From: Dactylis glomerata
Taxonomy: Eukaryota; Streptophyta; Magnoliopsida; Poales; Poaceae
Reading direction: 5' to 3'
Assembly (NCBI GenBank): GCA_007115705.1
Contig: QXEO01001033.1
Span: 558,001-622,000 of the forward strand
DNA: 64,000 nucleotides
Of this stretch, positions 23,294 to 36,050 are shown piece after piece (position 1 is the first letter of the stretch; each line of letters starts with the position of its first letter). Below the pieces are notes generated by a model. The model did not search any database. It worked only from the letters and a program-made list of their open reading frames with translations, and was not told the origin of the DNA. Made by a program: the position numbers and the translations under genes.

Positions 23294-24106
23294 ATGGAAA
23301 TACAAGAGTTCTGTAGTCTTTTTCCTGAGTTTAGATATGAAGTGTTTGAAGAGAAAATTGAAAATCCTTTGGAGCTTATTTCGCATAGCAATGTTATTAG
23401 TATGAATGCTTTGAACACCGTTGTTGCTAATGCTATAGAAAAGTCTAAGCTTGGGGAAGCTGGTTTTGTTAAGCATGATATTTTTAGTTCCCCAGCTTTA
23501 GTGGAGAAAGTTTGTTCTGATAATATTTTATCTCCCATATGTGATGGTCCTTCTTATGATGATATGTTTGAAGAATATGCTTTGCGACATAGTAGTTCTC
23601 TAGCTTGTGATGATGGGTATAATATTTTCAGTTCACCTAATTTTGAGGAGAAAATTAGTTATGATTACAATATGCCTCCTATTTATGATGATTATGGTGA
23701 TGAGAATAATTATTCTGTTGAATCTGCTCCTATTACTATTGTTCCTGTGGTGAGTATTGATTCTTTTATGCATGTGGCTCATGATAGGGATGCTTTATGT
23801 GATAGTTATATTGTTAGTTCTATTCATGATGCTACTGAAAGTTATTATGAGAGAGGGAAACATGGTTTGATGGATCTTAACAATTTTAAGTTTCCTCTCT
23901 TTATGTTGCAAATCTTGAAGTGGCACTTGTTTTATCTATCCATGCTTGCTACTATGTGCCTCGTTGATTTATTTTCTTACAAGATTCCTATGCATAGGAA
24001 GTGGTTCAGATATAAATGTCTTTCATATTTGCTTTTTGATGCTCTCTATTTCTTTAAGTTCCTATATGGCGCCTTTGCCTCAAGCTCTTATATGGCGCCC
24101 ATATGA
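23294..24106 (+). CDS. Element B protein, acidic with a C-terminal membrane segment
   Basis: An uninterrupted ORF of 270 codons starts 112 bp after the primer site, the normal place of gag, but it has no gag motif. Residues 1-190 are acidic and rich in Asp, Glu, Tyr and Ser. From about residue 185 it carries ESYYERGKHG, then a hydrophobic stretch of about 20 residues (about 207-228), then SYKIPMHRKW, shared with the broken ORF of A1. It ends TGA at 24104-24106 inside a small local duplication (TATATGGCGCC twice). Without that duplication the frame would end like A1, with LRLAQRR. Function unknown; a membrane-bound or env-like remnant is possible. The conserved frame in two elements suggests past selection. 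Confidence 0.6.
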   Translation: MEIQEFCSLFPEFRYEVFEEKIENPLELISHSNVISMNALNTVVANAIEKSKLGEAGFVKHDIFSSPALVEKVCSDNILSPICDGPSYDDMFEEYALRHSSSLACDDGYNIFSSPNFEEKISYDYNMPPIYDDYGDENNYSVESAPITIVPVVSIDSFMHVAHDRDALCDSYIVSSIHDATESYYERGKHGLMDLNNFKFPLFMLQILKWHLFYLSMLATMCLVDLFSYKIPMHRKWFRYKCLSYLLFDALYFFKFLYGAFASSSYMAPI

Positions 24107-27042
24107 GCATCTTTGCAAATTACTGCGCCTAGCTCAAAGGCGTTAAAGAAAAGCACTCTTGGGAGATAACCCATTGTTTATATTCAGTACTTTTTCTTTT
24201 ATTTGAGTCTTGGAAGTCATTACTACTGTAATAACCGCTCCTTATCCTTTTTATTTCATTGTTGTGCCAAGAGAAGCCTCTAATTTGAGTGAGGTAAGAT
24301 TTGGGGATGTTGCTGTCCTAAAACTGTTTTCGGTGCTGCACCGTAAAAATTCGTATAAATTCTTTGTATATCTTTTGGACCTGCGATTTCTTGTGCATAT
24401 GCCCCAGGTTATATCCAAACTTTTGTTAGTTGAACACTTTTTGATTTGAGCAACAGAAAATCCCTCAAAAATTCGACCTTTGTCAGCTGTTCAGTTTTGA
24501 CAGATTTCTGCCAATATTTGTGTTTGCCACTTTATCGCTTTCTTTTGAGTTCTTTTGATCATGAAACTTTTGGGGAAGTTGCTACAGTAGTATTTGCTAT
24601 ATATGTGGTGGTTTTGAGTTGAAACCTGAAGCAAAAAGGGTTGATTCAATGTTATGCTTACACTAATGTTGCTAATAGATTTGTGTTTAGTTTTGTATGA
24701 AGGAAGTTTTCAAGTGTAGGGATTGGAGAATGATGAGATGAGTTGAAGAATGGACAAAAGCTCAAGCTTGGGGATGCCCATGCATCACCCCAAGAAATAT
24801 CCAAGAAGTACAAGCGTCAAAGCTTGGGGATGCCCCCGAGGCACCCCTTCTTCATCGGCAAAAATCAGGTCACCTTTCGAGACACTATATTTTTATTGCT
24901 TCATGCACTATGTGTTTTTCTTGGAGCGTCAGTTGTTTTAGTTTTCTTAGTTTGTTTAGTTTGTTTGTTTGCTGCAATAAATGGTTAGATCACATCATGT
25001 TTCTTTTGGAGGAGATGAACTCGTTTTTCATTGCCAAGGACACTCTAGTTTTCACTCTTATCGTTTAACGAGTGTTCTCTTTTTCTGCTACTGCGTTTAG
25101 CTTGCATTTTTCGCCTTGATTTGCATTCAGATCTTGTTAGATCTTTTCATCAAGGTGTATTTTTTCCTCTGATCTTTATTGGTTTTCATCAAAAGAGGTG
25201 TTTATAAAAAGTTTGAATGGTGTTGGAAAAGAGAAAAAGCTTTATGCAAAAAAGTGGTACAAGAAGGAGCTTGTGTAGACTGTGGCTTAGGCTTTTTCAT
25301 GTCATGCTTGATGTCTTTTTGATAGTACGCTTAGTGGTTTTGCTGTAGCATGACTTGTCTCAAATAACTGAGATTGCTTAATGAGCCTTTGAAAAAATCA
25401 TGCGTTGTTTTTATTGTATGGAAGCATTATTTTGGTTTTCTCCTTGATGCTTTATTTGGGTTGACTTGGCGCATGCTCACACATGTTAGACTCTTACAAA
25501 GTCGCCAATAGTCTTCATGATCATTTAGTTTTTGACTTTTGATGCCATCGTATGCTTCTTTTAATGTCGCTTTGTCGCTTTGCATGATTATGGCCATTAC
25601 TGCTCTCTTAGTTGGTCGCTCCCAGTCTTTTGCTAGCCCTCACCTTGTACTGAGTATGAGCTCTACTCGTGCATCCAACTCCTAAAAGCCAAAGTTTTCC
25701 AAAGTTTCCACCATACATACCTACTAGCAATTTGCTATTTCAAGTAAATTTGACTTGCTTTTATTTTCTCTTCAAATTAAACTCTTACCAGTGTTATGCG
25801 AAATTCGGTCAGTAAAGCTCTCACGAACCGGAAGGCACACTTTACTTTTTCCTGTTCTTAAAAATTTGACATTGTGGTCTCTTATGTTGAGTTGTTATGC
25901 TTGCAAGTTGTAAGTTGGATTCTAGCCCATCCATGCTGTCATGGGGCAAGCTTTCAACATTGCACTTCTTATTTGAGTTGATATCGTGATCTTTTGTTTA
26001 TGGATGCCCGCGGTGTGAAATGAATTGGGAATCTTGTGGGGATCATGGAGTTTGTATATGTGTTAGGGAAACGCCGGGCCGCCAATCTAAGCCATGCATA
26101 ATTCATGGTGGAAATTTGCAGCATACCCATGGTGAACGTTCGACGATGCATCTCACAATAAAAAGCTAAACAAATGGCAAATAAAAGAGATATCGAGATG
26201 TTCATTGTCTGCTTGTCCTGTCATTTTGGTGTGGGCTTGTTCCATGTCATCGGGCACGGAGGTACCCCATGGGCGGTTCTCAATGATATGCATATACTTA
26301 CAATGACAAGAGTCTTGCTTGGGACTCTAAGTAAAGTAGCATGAGGTTTGGGTACTCGTATTCACGGGGCACGAGGTTTTCAACTTATGATTTGTCAAGC
26401 ATATGCATCATAATTGTTCTCGCATTAACTTTAACCATTCAAGATGCTTATGATGGGGGCAATGAGAGCTCAAAGCCGGTAAGTACCATAATTTTTGAAG
26501 GTTATAAAACTTGCAATCACTGCTTCCCTCTGCGAAGGGCCTTTCTTTTACTTTTATGTTGAGTCACCACCTTCTTTCTTTATGCACCATTAAGAGAGCA
26601 TAGTTGTCATTCTTAGTGTGATATGCATTGTCCCAAAGTTCATTGATTGATTCATATTGTTGGTTTCACTTGTTCTTAAATTATTTGTATCTAGTCGCCC
26701 TCTTAAACTTGAAGGTGTCCTATGCATTTATGTTTTGCTCTCTTTGAAGGACAAGCTGAAAACCTTTTGTATGTTTTTCCTTATGATTTGAACACATGCT
26801 TGACTTTCATTGTTTCATTTTCATGATCTTTTGTTTGTGTTCATTTGCATGTTTACAACATGGTTGCTAAGTTCTATTGTCAAGATTATATATTTCATGC
26901 CCATTTTTTAAGTTCTTATGATCCCAGCTCACAATGCTTACATATATGATCAAGATTGTGTAGGTGCATGTCACCTCAAAAATTATTTCTTTTGTTATCA
27001 CTTACCTACTCGAGGACGAGCAGGAGTTAAGCTTGGGGATGC

Positions 27043-28583
27043 TGATACGTCTCCAACGTATCTATAATTTTTGATGCTCCATGCTTGTTTTTACACCATT
27101 TACCCGATGTTTCGTTACACTTCGTGGCACTTTTATGCATTTTCCGGAACTAACCTATTAACAAGTGCCACAGTGCCAGTTCCCTGTTTTCTGCTGTTTT
27201 TGTGTTTCAGAAGTGATACACAGGAAATATTCTCGGAATTGGACGAAACAAAAGCCAGAAGTCTTATTTTACCCGGAAGCTTCCAGAGATCCGAAGAGGA
27301 GTAGGAGGTGGGCCACAGGGGCCCCACACACACAGGTGGCATGGCCAGGCCCCTGGCCGCGCCACCCCTATGTGAGGAGGCCCTGGCAGCCCTCTGACAT
27401 CGCCCCTTCACCTATATAAAGCCTCAGGACGGAAAACCCTAGGGGAGTCGGCAATTTTCCAGAAAGAGTTCCGCAGCTCCGCCGCCGCCGTCGACGAATT
27501 TCGGGGGACAGAAGTCTCTGTTCCGGCACCCTGCCGGGATGGGGAAGTGCCCCCGGAGCCATCTCCATCGGTCTCCATCACCGTCTCCGCCGTCTCCATC
27601 GACCTCACCGCCATCTCCATCAACCTTGCTGTCTCCTATGATGAGGAGGGAGTAGTTCATCCCCGGGGCTAAGGGCTCTACCGGTAGCTATGTGGTTCAC
27701 CTCTCTCTCCCATGATGTGATCTTTATGTGATCGTGAGCTTTGTATCATGTTGAACAAGTAGATGTTATTATTCAGATGTTATGTGTACTCTAGTGGTGA
27801 TTGTTAAAGTAATCTATTCCTCCTGCCTTGGTGTAACGGTGACAGTGCGTGCATCATGGTGGTACTTGGTTTAGGCTATGATTGTGATCTCTTGTGGATT
27901 ATGAGAATAATTATTGCTATGATAGTTTGAGTGATCTATTCCTCCTTTCATGGTGTAATGTTGACAGTGTGTGCACCATGTTAGTACTTGGTCTAAGTTG
28001 CAATGATTTCTATCTTGAGTTGTGATCTGATTTGGATATCTCTATGAGTGGTGTTTGTCAAGTACTTGATGAACTTTAAGGGGTGCTTCTGTAGCCACTA
28101 CGCAATGATTAGTGTTATTCAATAGGAGAGTAATTCAGAGTACCATAGTGGAGAGAAGTTGTTTATTTGTTCAATCATGTTATATTGTTGGGAGTGTGTC
28201 CACTAGTGAAAGTATGAACCCTAGGCCTTGTTTCCAAGCATTGCACATTGTTTACTTGCTATTTTGTTACTTGTTTGCTCGCAGCGATATTTATTTCACA
28301 TCACGTTTGCTACTTATAATCATCACTACCGCTTGTATTTTACTATCTCTTCGCCGAACTAGTGCACCTATACATCTGACAAGTGTATTGGGTGTGTTGG
28401 GGACACAAGAGACTTTCTGTATCGTAATTGCAGGGTTGCTTGAGAGGGATAGCTTTGACCTCTTCCTTCCTGAGTTCGATAAACCTTGGGTGATCCACTT
28501 AAGGGAAACTTGCTGCTGTTCTACAAACCTCTGCACTTGGAGGCCCAACAAGTGTCTACAAGAATAGAAGTACGTAGACATCA
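27043..28583 (+). repeat. 3' LTR of element B
   Basis: Same length as the 5' LTR and about 98.7 percent identical by eye. It is preceded by GCTTGGGGATGC (polypurine end) and followed by the duplication CATAG. Confidence 0.93.
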
Positions 28584-28588
28584 CATAG

Positions 28589-31500
28589 CCAATGGAGCTC
28601 CACAGCGATTAGCCAACGTGGACCGTTGGATCGCCACCTCAAGACGATCTCAGCCGTCTATTCACCATCGTTTTTTTTACTGCGCGCTACAGTATTTCTT
28701 TTAGTACCATCCGTTTCTGCCAGGAAGTCAATGATGGGTGGGCCGTTGTTTAGAGGGGCCCAGCGATCTGTGGGCGAAACGCTTCCCACTTGCATTGGTG
28801 TGTCAGCCCACTCGACATCCACTTGCATCTGACGGGTGGGACCATCGGTGCCCACTTGTGAAAGATAGAGAGACAAAATGAGCCCCGCGAAACCCTAGCC
28901 ATCCATTGGCCCCCTCGTGCACAACCAATCCCTGGCGCCAGCTCCCTCTCCTCTTCTTCCTCCCCGCGCGCCGTCGCCTGCTCCCGCACCTCCGGCTGGC
29001 CCCGCGTCTCCTCTCTGCAGCCTCCACACGTCGTCGTCCTGCCGCGCGCGCCGCCTCTCCTGTCGCCTCTGTGCGCCGCCGCGCATGCCCCCCTCTGCCT
29101 CTCGCCACCGCTCCTGCCCCCTCCGCCTCTCGCCGCCGCTCTTGCCCCTCCGCCTTTGGCTGCCCTCGCCTCTCGCTGCCCTCACGAGCAACATGCCGGT
29201 GCCTGAGACCTCTGCCCGTGGTATGGACCTGCCCTCCTCTTCCCGTCGTCCTCATCCTCCTCCTCGTCTGCGCAGGTGGAGGCCGTCGTCGTGTTCAGGG
29301 AGCAGCGCACCGGCCGCTCGCTCCGCTGCCACGCGCGACGGTGCGGACGGTTGGGGGAGCGGACGAAGAGGCCAGGTCATCGATGAGCTCCTCCACCGGT
29401 CGCCGCCACACCGGAGAGGAGCACCGGCCACCCTTGCTGCTGCTCCGCCTTACTGGAGAAGAGATCAGGCCACCGGCCGGGCCGCTGATCCGCCATGCGC
29501 TGAGCAGCCCACTCTGCCGTCCGCCACTACAGGTTAGCTTCTTTCCCACCTCCATTCTCCCTTGTCCCCATCTCCAAGATGTTTCTGCATCCCTTCTTCA
29601 GTTCTTCTGTTGCAGGTCGGCAATGGCAATGGCTACTAATTTCAGTGACGGTGATTAGGCTTGTTGGGTCAGATGACAAAGGAATGGGATGACGGGTGGG
29701 TGCTATGCGCATGATTCAGCACAAGGGGAAGAAGCACTGCTATCATGGTGATCATCCTGTTCCCTTTCATACTATCCAATGTAGGCATCTAAATTTCAGT
29801 ATTCGTTGTTGTATGATTAGTTGAATGACTGTACAAAATGTTATTTTTTGTTCTCATATTAATTAATGGACATACATATCGTCTTATTGTAGTGGTCTGA
29901 TGATTGAAGTGATTTTTAGTATTTATTTCAGTGATAGAAAATCTGATAAATTGATGATGGGCATGGCCTGCAGTTTCTTGCGAGTTGATAGCCACCGTTG
30001 TCTAGGATTTGCTCGACCTGGAGTCCATGTCCAGCGAGAAGACGCTCATCTGGGTGGAACGGCGGGTGGCCGGCGGGAGCAGAAGCGACTGTCGCTGTGC
30101 GCCGTCTATCTCCGCGAGGAGCACGACAGTACTCAACAAGAGGTCAACAGGATGCTTCCGACTTATTGCAGCACTCCATCACTCCCTTTTGCTCTCCATC
30201 GTCCCCCTAATTGCCTCTTTCTCCATCTCTTGTCTATGTAGGAGGACCTCCGAGTTTCCATAGCTCAAGGATGGAGGATCCTATGCTGCAAACGGGAGTG
30301 CAGTGTTGGGTTGTTGGATGTCCCAGACCTGCCTAAAAATCTTTTCTTTTTAGATTTATTAATCTCTAGGCAGTTTGTTTGCCTTTATTGGTTATTGCAG
30401 TGGATTTACTCTATATTACATATCTTCTGTCAATTAATAAACCAAATAAATATCTCCTTTTAGCTAAGATGTTTATTTCTTGGATGTTGCCGGCTATTGT
30501 GCTTGTCTGCCTAGCAGGCATTCGACTTTGTCACGGACAGAGGTAGGTCTTATCACAGTAGTGTGCTTGATGGTCTATTGTTGGAAAGTAAATATGGTAG
30601 TAGACACAAGATATAGGCTTCTGAAATTCATTATGAGCATTTTTTTCAATTTTTCAGGTATCAAAAGTGCAGTAGGTAGAATCATAAGCTAGGATGGAGG
30701 GGATATGCAGAGGCTGAATGCTAACAGCTGGACGTTCTGCATTGTGCATGATCAACAATTGATGCCTATTTCTGCATTGGCATGATCGACAGCTGAATCA
30801 CAAGCCTTCTGTTTAATCTTACTTGACTTTTAGTTAGATAAGTGCAGATTTCTTTCCTTGTTTCTTTCTTATTTATGGCCAACTATTCTGCCTTATCTGT
30901 TGTATTCCATCGCCTTTGTGCAGGCATGTGTTTTCCCCTTCTCTTCATTCTCTTGGCAATTCCCAGTTCTTATTGTTTAATTCTGTACAGTTTGCTACTG
31001 AGTTGCTTGAGAACATGTAGCATGCATCTACTTATATATGATTAGTAGTACTTGATTAATGATGTGCCTGCGGGGAGGTGTTCAATTTTTTACCCATCTT
31101 ATTTACAGCTACAGATTAGTAAGTTTACCTTACAATATAAATATTTATCCTTCCAAAAAAACCTTTTTCTCCTTTAAAAAATATATAAATATTTTGTATT
31201 AATCTGAGTTACAACCTGTTGTAGTTGCTTTATGAACCAATAAAAAAGTACTAAATTTTTTCTTTCATCAGACCAGGCTCTGAAAAGTCAAGTTTTTCTG
31301 TTCATGATGGAAGGGCAGCTTGAATCAGATGCTAGATAGTTGCAGTTTTGGTTGCTGCTGTAAAATGAAATTCCTGAGTTATAACCTTACAGGTAAACAG
31401 GGCTTTATGTAAACAGAGTTCGATTATTCAGAACTATCCGTATTCCTTTTCTTCCATGAAATTCTAGAGTTATAGCCTTACATGATTTTTTAATTAATAT

Positions 31501-34500
31501 GTTCAGATAGTCTAGAGAATACAAAATTGTACATTTGATAGAGATTAAATCTCAATTTTTTTTGGAGGCATAGCTCGAAGGAAGGCAAAATGTTAAAGAA
31601 AGGGTTCCATCAGCTACCATCGGGTGTCTTGGAATAGTTTACCTTACAATCCAAAGTAATATTGATTCAGTGAGTTCTTTCTTCCCAGATTCATTGAAAA
31701 GCTACCACCAGATTTATTGCATACCATCAAATGTGGTGATAAATAATAAATATAATTACTCTTATTTTGACTTGCTAGTGTAGTCATGTATGTGTTGATT
31801 TTTCTGGCAGCTCTCATGGACCTTCCAGGCGAAGTGTTCACCTTTTCACAGTTCATTTCATATTTTAAGATCACCATGTACAGAAAGATGGCAGCTTGAA
31901 ATATTAGCTCAACATCACTGTTTGGCCTCAAGAATTTGATCCCTAAAAGTGTTTATAAGTGTAGTTCCCAGTAACCACCTCTTCTTGATTATGGTCTACT
32001 TAGAGGCACAAACAACTCAGTTCCTCACAGCAGCGCTCTGTGGGGTATTTTCTTTCATGTATCCTCTTCATTTTACACAGTTTTACTTCATCTCTCATGC
32101 TTATCTTACTACAATTAGCTATGGTGCTTAATGTAATATTGTCGTTACTGTAGGTGTGGTGTGGATTTGATTGCCAATTACTTCATGCAAATTGCTGAAA
32201 TATGTTCAGATTGTGTCCACTGTTGAGCCATCTGGACGAAATTGTTTCGCCACCTTGGTTCTATATTGTCTTGTTTGGGTCAGATGCTCTGATACAAAGC
32301 AACCAAGTACTCAAGTTGAATGGATTTTATCATGGCTTTATACTATGTCACTAGATTTACGCAAGCATAGATAGATTATACTTTTTTGTTAGTTGACAGA
32401 TATTTATATCTTGCCACTGATTTTCGGTTGTCTATCTTACTCTTTCAGGGTAAGAAATAAGGAGAAAAATTAAGTACCGGTGTTGCTCTTTTCAGGGTAA
32501 GAAACAAGAGAAGGATCAAGTACTATTGTTGATCTTTTGGGACATTCAGCATGTGTGATTGCATCTATTTGACTATTATGCTTCTGGGTTCTTTGTGTGA
32601 TTTTTCTCTTCTACATATAATATCATTTATCTTGGTAATATAAAAAAGTATATGGGTGATATCAATCATTACAGTATCAGTTGTATTTCTCGGTTGATTT
32701 TTAAGACAGTATCCATTAGTGCCATTAGAAAATGATCCTTATCCACCGTTAACTTGTGTTATTTTCTCTTAAATGTTACTGGATGTTTGTTATATAACAA
32801 ATGAAAAATAAGTTATGTTCCTCTGACATTAAGAGTTATCCGTGCAGAGTTAGTCTTGAGTTCCTATGATTAGGATTTTAGAAAGACTATTCAAGAAAGA
32901 CTATAATGGCCCTTTTCCAAGCTGCCTTTTTTGTTAGTTTTTCCTTGGTGCATCGGTTCTTCCCTGCTTTACCGTTGACCGACATGCATTATAACGGCTT
33001 ATTTCAGAGAATTGATGATGTTAAAATTGGACTGTTTATGTTTCCAAATTTCAACCCATGAATTATCTAAGAGGATTTCGAGCTAAGCAAAACTCAACAA
33101 TATTTTGTATTGTATCTCTTTTTATAAAAGTAAAGAATATGCCATTTTCTTCCCAACAAATCAAATTGCATCTTTACTTTATGTGCTTTGTTCATGAGTA
33201 ATCACTAATCATGGGTGATTATGCACGTGTTTTCTTCTAAGAACAGGTGTTCACTTGCTTTTGGATCTCTAGACCACATTTTTCTTTCTATTGTAAATGA
33301 CCTTGGTTGATATATTTCTTATCAGCTATGAATTATTTTGTCCAGAGGTTTATAATGAGTAAATGGAAATTGTCAAGCTCATGCGATGAAGCAAATGATG
33401 AGTAACAAGTAGTATGAGCCTTAATGCTACTGTGCGCTTATGAAGATAATATGATGCAACTCATCTATGATATATTGTTATAGAAAGATAGATGACATAT
33501 TCACTGTTTGTGAAGATAATTTTACTGTTATAATTCAACTTTGTGTAGTAGGAACTACAATCTTGCATCAATTAACATTCCAGCTTATTTTGTTATGTGG
33601 CTAAAAATTGAACACCCTTTTCAGTACCTCTTTATTTTTTATCAGAGTTGAGCATGTGAGCAGTACTTCATTTCATCAATTTGACATTTTTTAGTTGGTT
33701 TCTCTGTGACATAGGACCTGTTCGGAACCGGTCTGCGCGGAGCATGCGAATCTCGATTTTGGCCCCTCTGCTAATTTAGCCTATAGCTCCTGCAGCTCCG
33801 GCGGAGCAGTTTGGAGCCGGAGAGGATCCAAACGGGTTCTTGAATCCAAGTCTGTTTTTTTAAGCTATGGAAAAAAGGTTATTTCGTAACACTCACAATC
33901 TACATCCTGTTAAATGTCAGTTTATTTGTCAGTTTGCTAGCTTTGGGATACTTATAAAGGTCTTACCTGCTCAAATAAACACTTCAAGAGTTTATTTGTC
34001 AGTTTGTTTAAATGTTTCAGAATGTTTTGTTTCAGCCATGAATATGTATATGCAGATTTTTAGTATTGTTTAGCCTATTGTGGCTCTATGGAAGTGAAAT
34101 TGTGCTTATACAATTTTCTTGATTGTTTCCCTCTTGTCATTTCACATTTAGTTTCTCATTAACATGACCACATGTTATTGTCTTTTATCTCTGCAGTTTT
34201 GCTCTTATGAATGTACTCATACACTTACACATAGCAAACCACTTCTCCAAGTACGGTGAGCTGGATCTGATGAGGTAGTCATCCTTCTCGTAAACTCTGC
34301 CCCATTTCAGTTCTGAATAGAATTGTATTCTTTATTTTTTGGACCTCTTGCCTACAATTTCATATTACTTCATGTGTTTATGGTTCCCAGATAAGCACAA
34401 CATTAACTTTTTGAGCTTATGTTGGCATATCTTTTCTTCTATTTGCATATCAGGTTTTTGGCAAGAATAAAGAAGAGCATTTATTTTCATAAAATTAGTA

Positions 34501-36050
34501 GATTAAAGGTCTCATGGTAGCCTTGTGACCAGTAATGGCTCTATTCGCCTTTTAAACTATTCAGTCATATTCTTCTGCTATTACTTATTGGTTACTCTTT
34601 TATTCCTACCCAGTATTATGTTACCTCTATTGCAATGAAGTTCTTCTATGTTAGGTGGCTGACTATTGGTGTAGTGTCATTATTAAGATAATGGTAATAA
34701 TCACCAAGATACTTTTTTTTTGGTGTAGTGTCATTATTAAGATAATGGTTGATCCATGCTTCCTCACACATTTCCAGAGACATCGTCCAGGTACAAGCAC
34801 AGTTTCAATGTGAAGTCTTATACTTATTAGTGTCCCTTTTCACTAGAATCCTCTTGATTCTAAGTGTTACGGACTAGAAAGCATGAGCCCAATTTAGTGT
34901 ATATTTCTACTTTTTCTAAATAATTGACCCCATGGGTGCAAGCTGATGTTACCACCAGATAGTTCCCAGTTTACCACATAAGGCAACCTGACTTGGTATT
35001 CTTACTTCCGTGTTTAGGTCAGATTAGAAAATGCTACTCTCATTTAGGCCAGCGGTGATTGCACAGAACTTCCTCTAATAAACCAAGCAAGCTTGGCTTA
35101 ATTTGCGCCTTTTGGTTTTCCTAATTTTGTTCTGTTATTTAGACTTATAACTGAACTAGATGTCTTTATTCTGATCCAGAGATGGAGTGTGAAGGTGATG
35201 GTACATCAGTTGCACAACTAAGATAAGGTAGAGTCCCACATTTAATTGGACTTTCTTTTCTTTGTAGCAATGTCTGACTGTTGTCACATTATTCACAATA
35301 AATTTGATCTTTGAGTTTCCTACTTTTGATCATACAAAGCGCAGTTAGGTCCAGGTAATGTAGAAAGTACAGAAAGCATTCTGCTACTTTGTGTTGATGT
35401 TGTATGTGAGTTTCTTGTGGCAATAAGATGACTGTCTCTAGAGTACAAGTATTTGCTAGGGTATCTGAAGACAACGTCAACAATTTTTCAATGCTGAAAT
35501 TACTTCCAAGAACTGATACACTTCAGACTAGATAATAGTGTCATATTACATGTACTTCTCATTATCGGTTGGTTTCATGCTATACCATGGATAATTCCTC
35601 TTCTGTAATTCATCTTCTGTACTTCTTGTTCTTTTGTATGGTTGCGATATAATCAGTATGTACTGTACTGAAGATCGTCCTCTGCCTTTTTGTATCTATA
35701 ACAGTATGGGTACTTGGTTTCTTATTCTTTGTCATTCTAGGTTTATTCTTTGAAGATGAAGTCAACATCCCTGTATCCATACCCATGAAAGTAATTGGAG
35801 TCATCAATAGATAACTTCACATATATGCCTGGTATTCAAAGTTCGACCAATCTACAACAGTTGATGTACTTTCGAATACAATTTTATTTAGTTTAGGTCA
35901 GGCTACTGGCGTGTTGTGTATGTTTTCCATTATTGAGTGACCCTATGTTAGTATGGTAATCACGTAATTTTATGTAACATGTTTGTACCACATCGTGCCA
36001 AAGTTGGAACGTGATAGCTATATACGGTCTGTTTTAAAAACAGCCGGGAC
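28589..36050 (+). other. Gene-like region without a recognised protein
   Basis: The stretch 28590-29660 is GC-rich, CpG-rich and promoter- or first-exon-like; GAAACCCTAGCC near 28890 is a common motif in cereal 5' leaders. From 29660 the sequence turns AT-rich with many pyrimidine-rich AG sites and GT-rich starts, like plant introns. Islands of higher GC, such as 29990-30160 (after TTGCGAGTTG), look like exons. Every frame is broken within short distance, and the longest ORF (28906-29658, 250 codons) is of low complexity (Arg, Pro, Leu, Ser). It may be a long non-coding transcript, a dead gene, or a mobile element carrying gene pieces. Element B split it from the sequence left of 21608. Plus strand is suggested by the GC-rich start only. 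Confidence 0.3.
33712..33838. mobile_element. MITE-like element, hAT or Harbinger style
   Basis: GGACCTGTTCGGAACC at the left and, on the other strand, GAACCCGTTTGGATCC at the right form imperfect terminal repeats around a GC-rich 100-bp core with CTCCGGCGGAGC. The ends resemble grass MITEs beginning GGGCCTGTTTGG. No clear target duplication. Confidence 0.45.

Larger units (their letters stand above)
21613..28583 (+). mobile_element. Complete non-autonomous Athila-like element B
   Basis: The two LTRs (21613-23153, 27043-28583) are both 1541 bp and differ at about 20 sites by eye, near 1.3 percent, so the insertion is recent. The target duplication CATAG flanks it exactly (21608-21612, 28584-28588). 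A canonical tRNA-Asp primer site and a polypurine end are present. The internal region holds one ORF (23294-24106) and then 2.9 kb of non-coding sequence. There is no gag-pol, so it must be moved by a related autonomous element. Confidence 0.93.

Noticed and set aside
28906..29658. 250-codon ORF on the plus strand
   Set aside because: Composition is dominated by Arg, Pro, Leu, Ser and Ala, it overlaps long ORFs in other frames on both strands, and no domain is recognised; GC-rich DNA gives such frames by chance.
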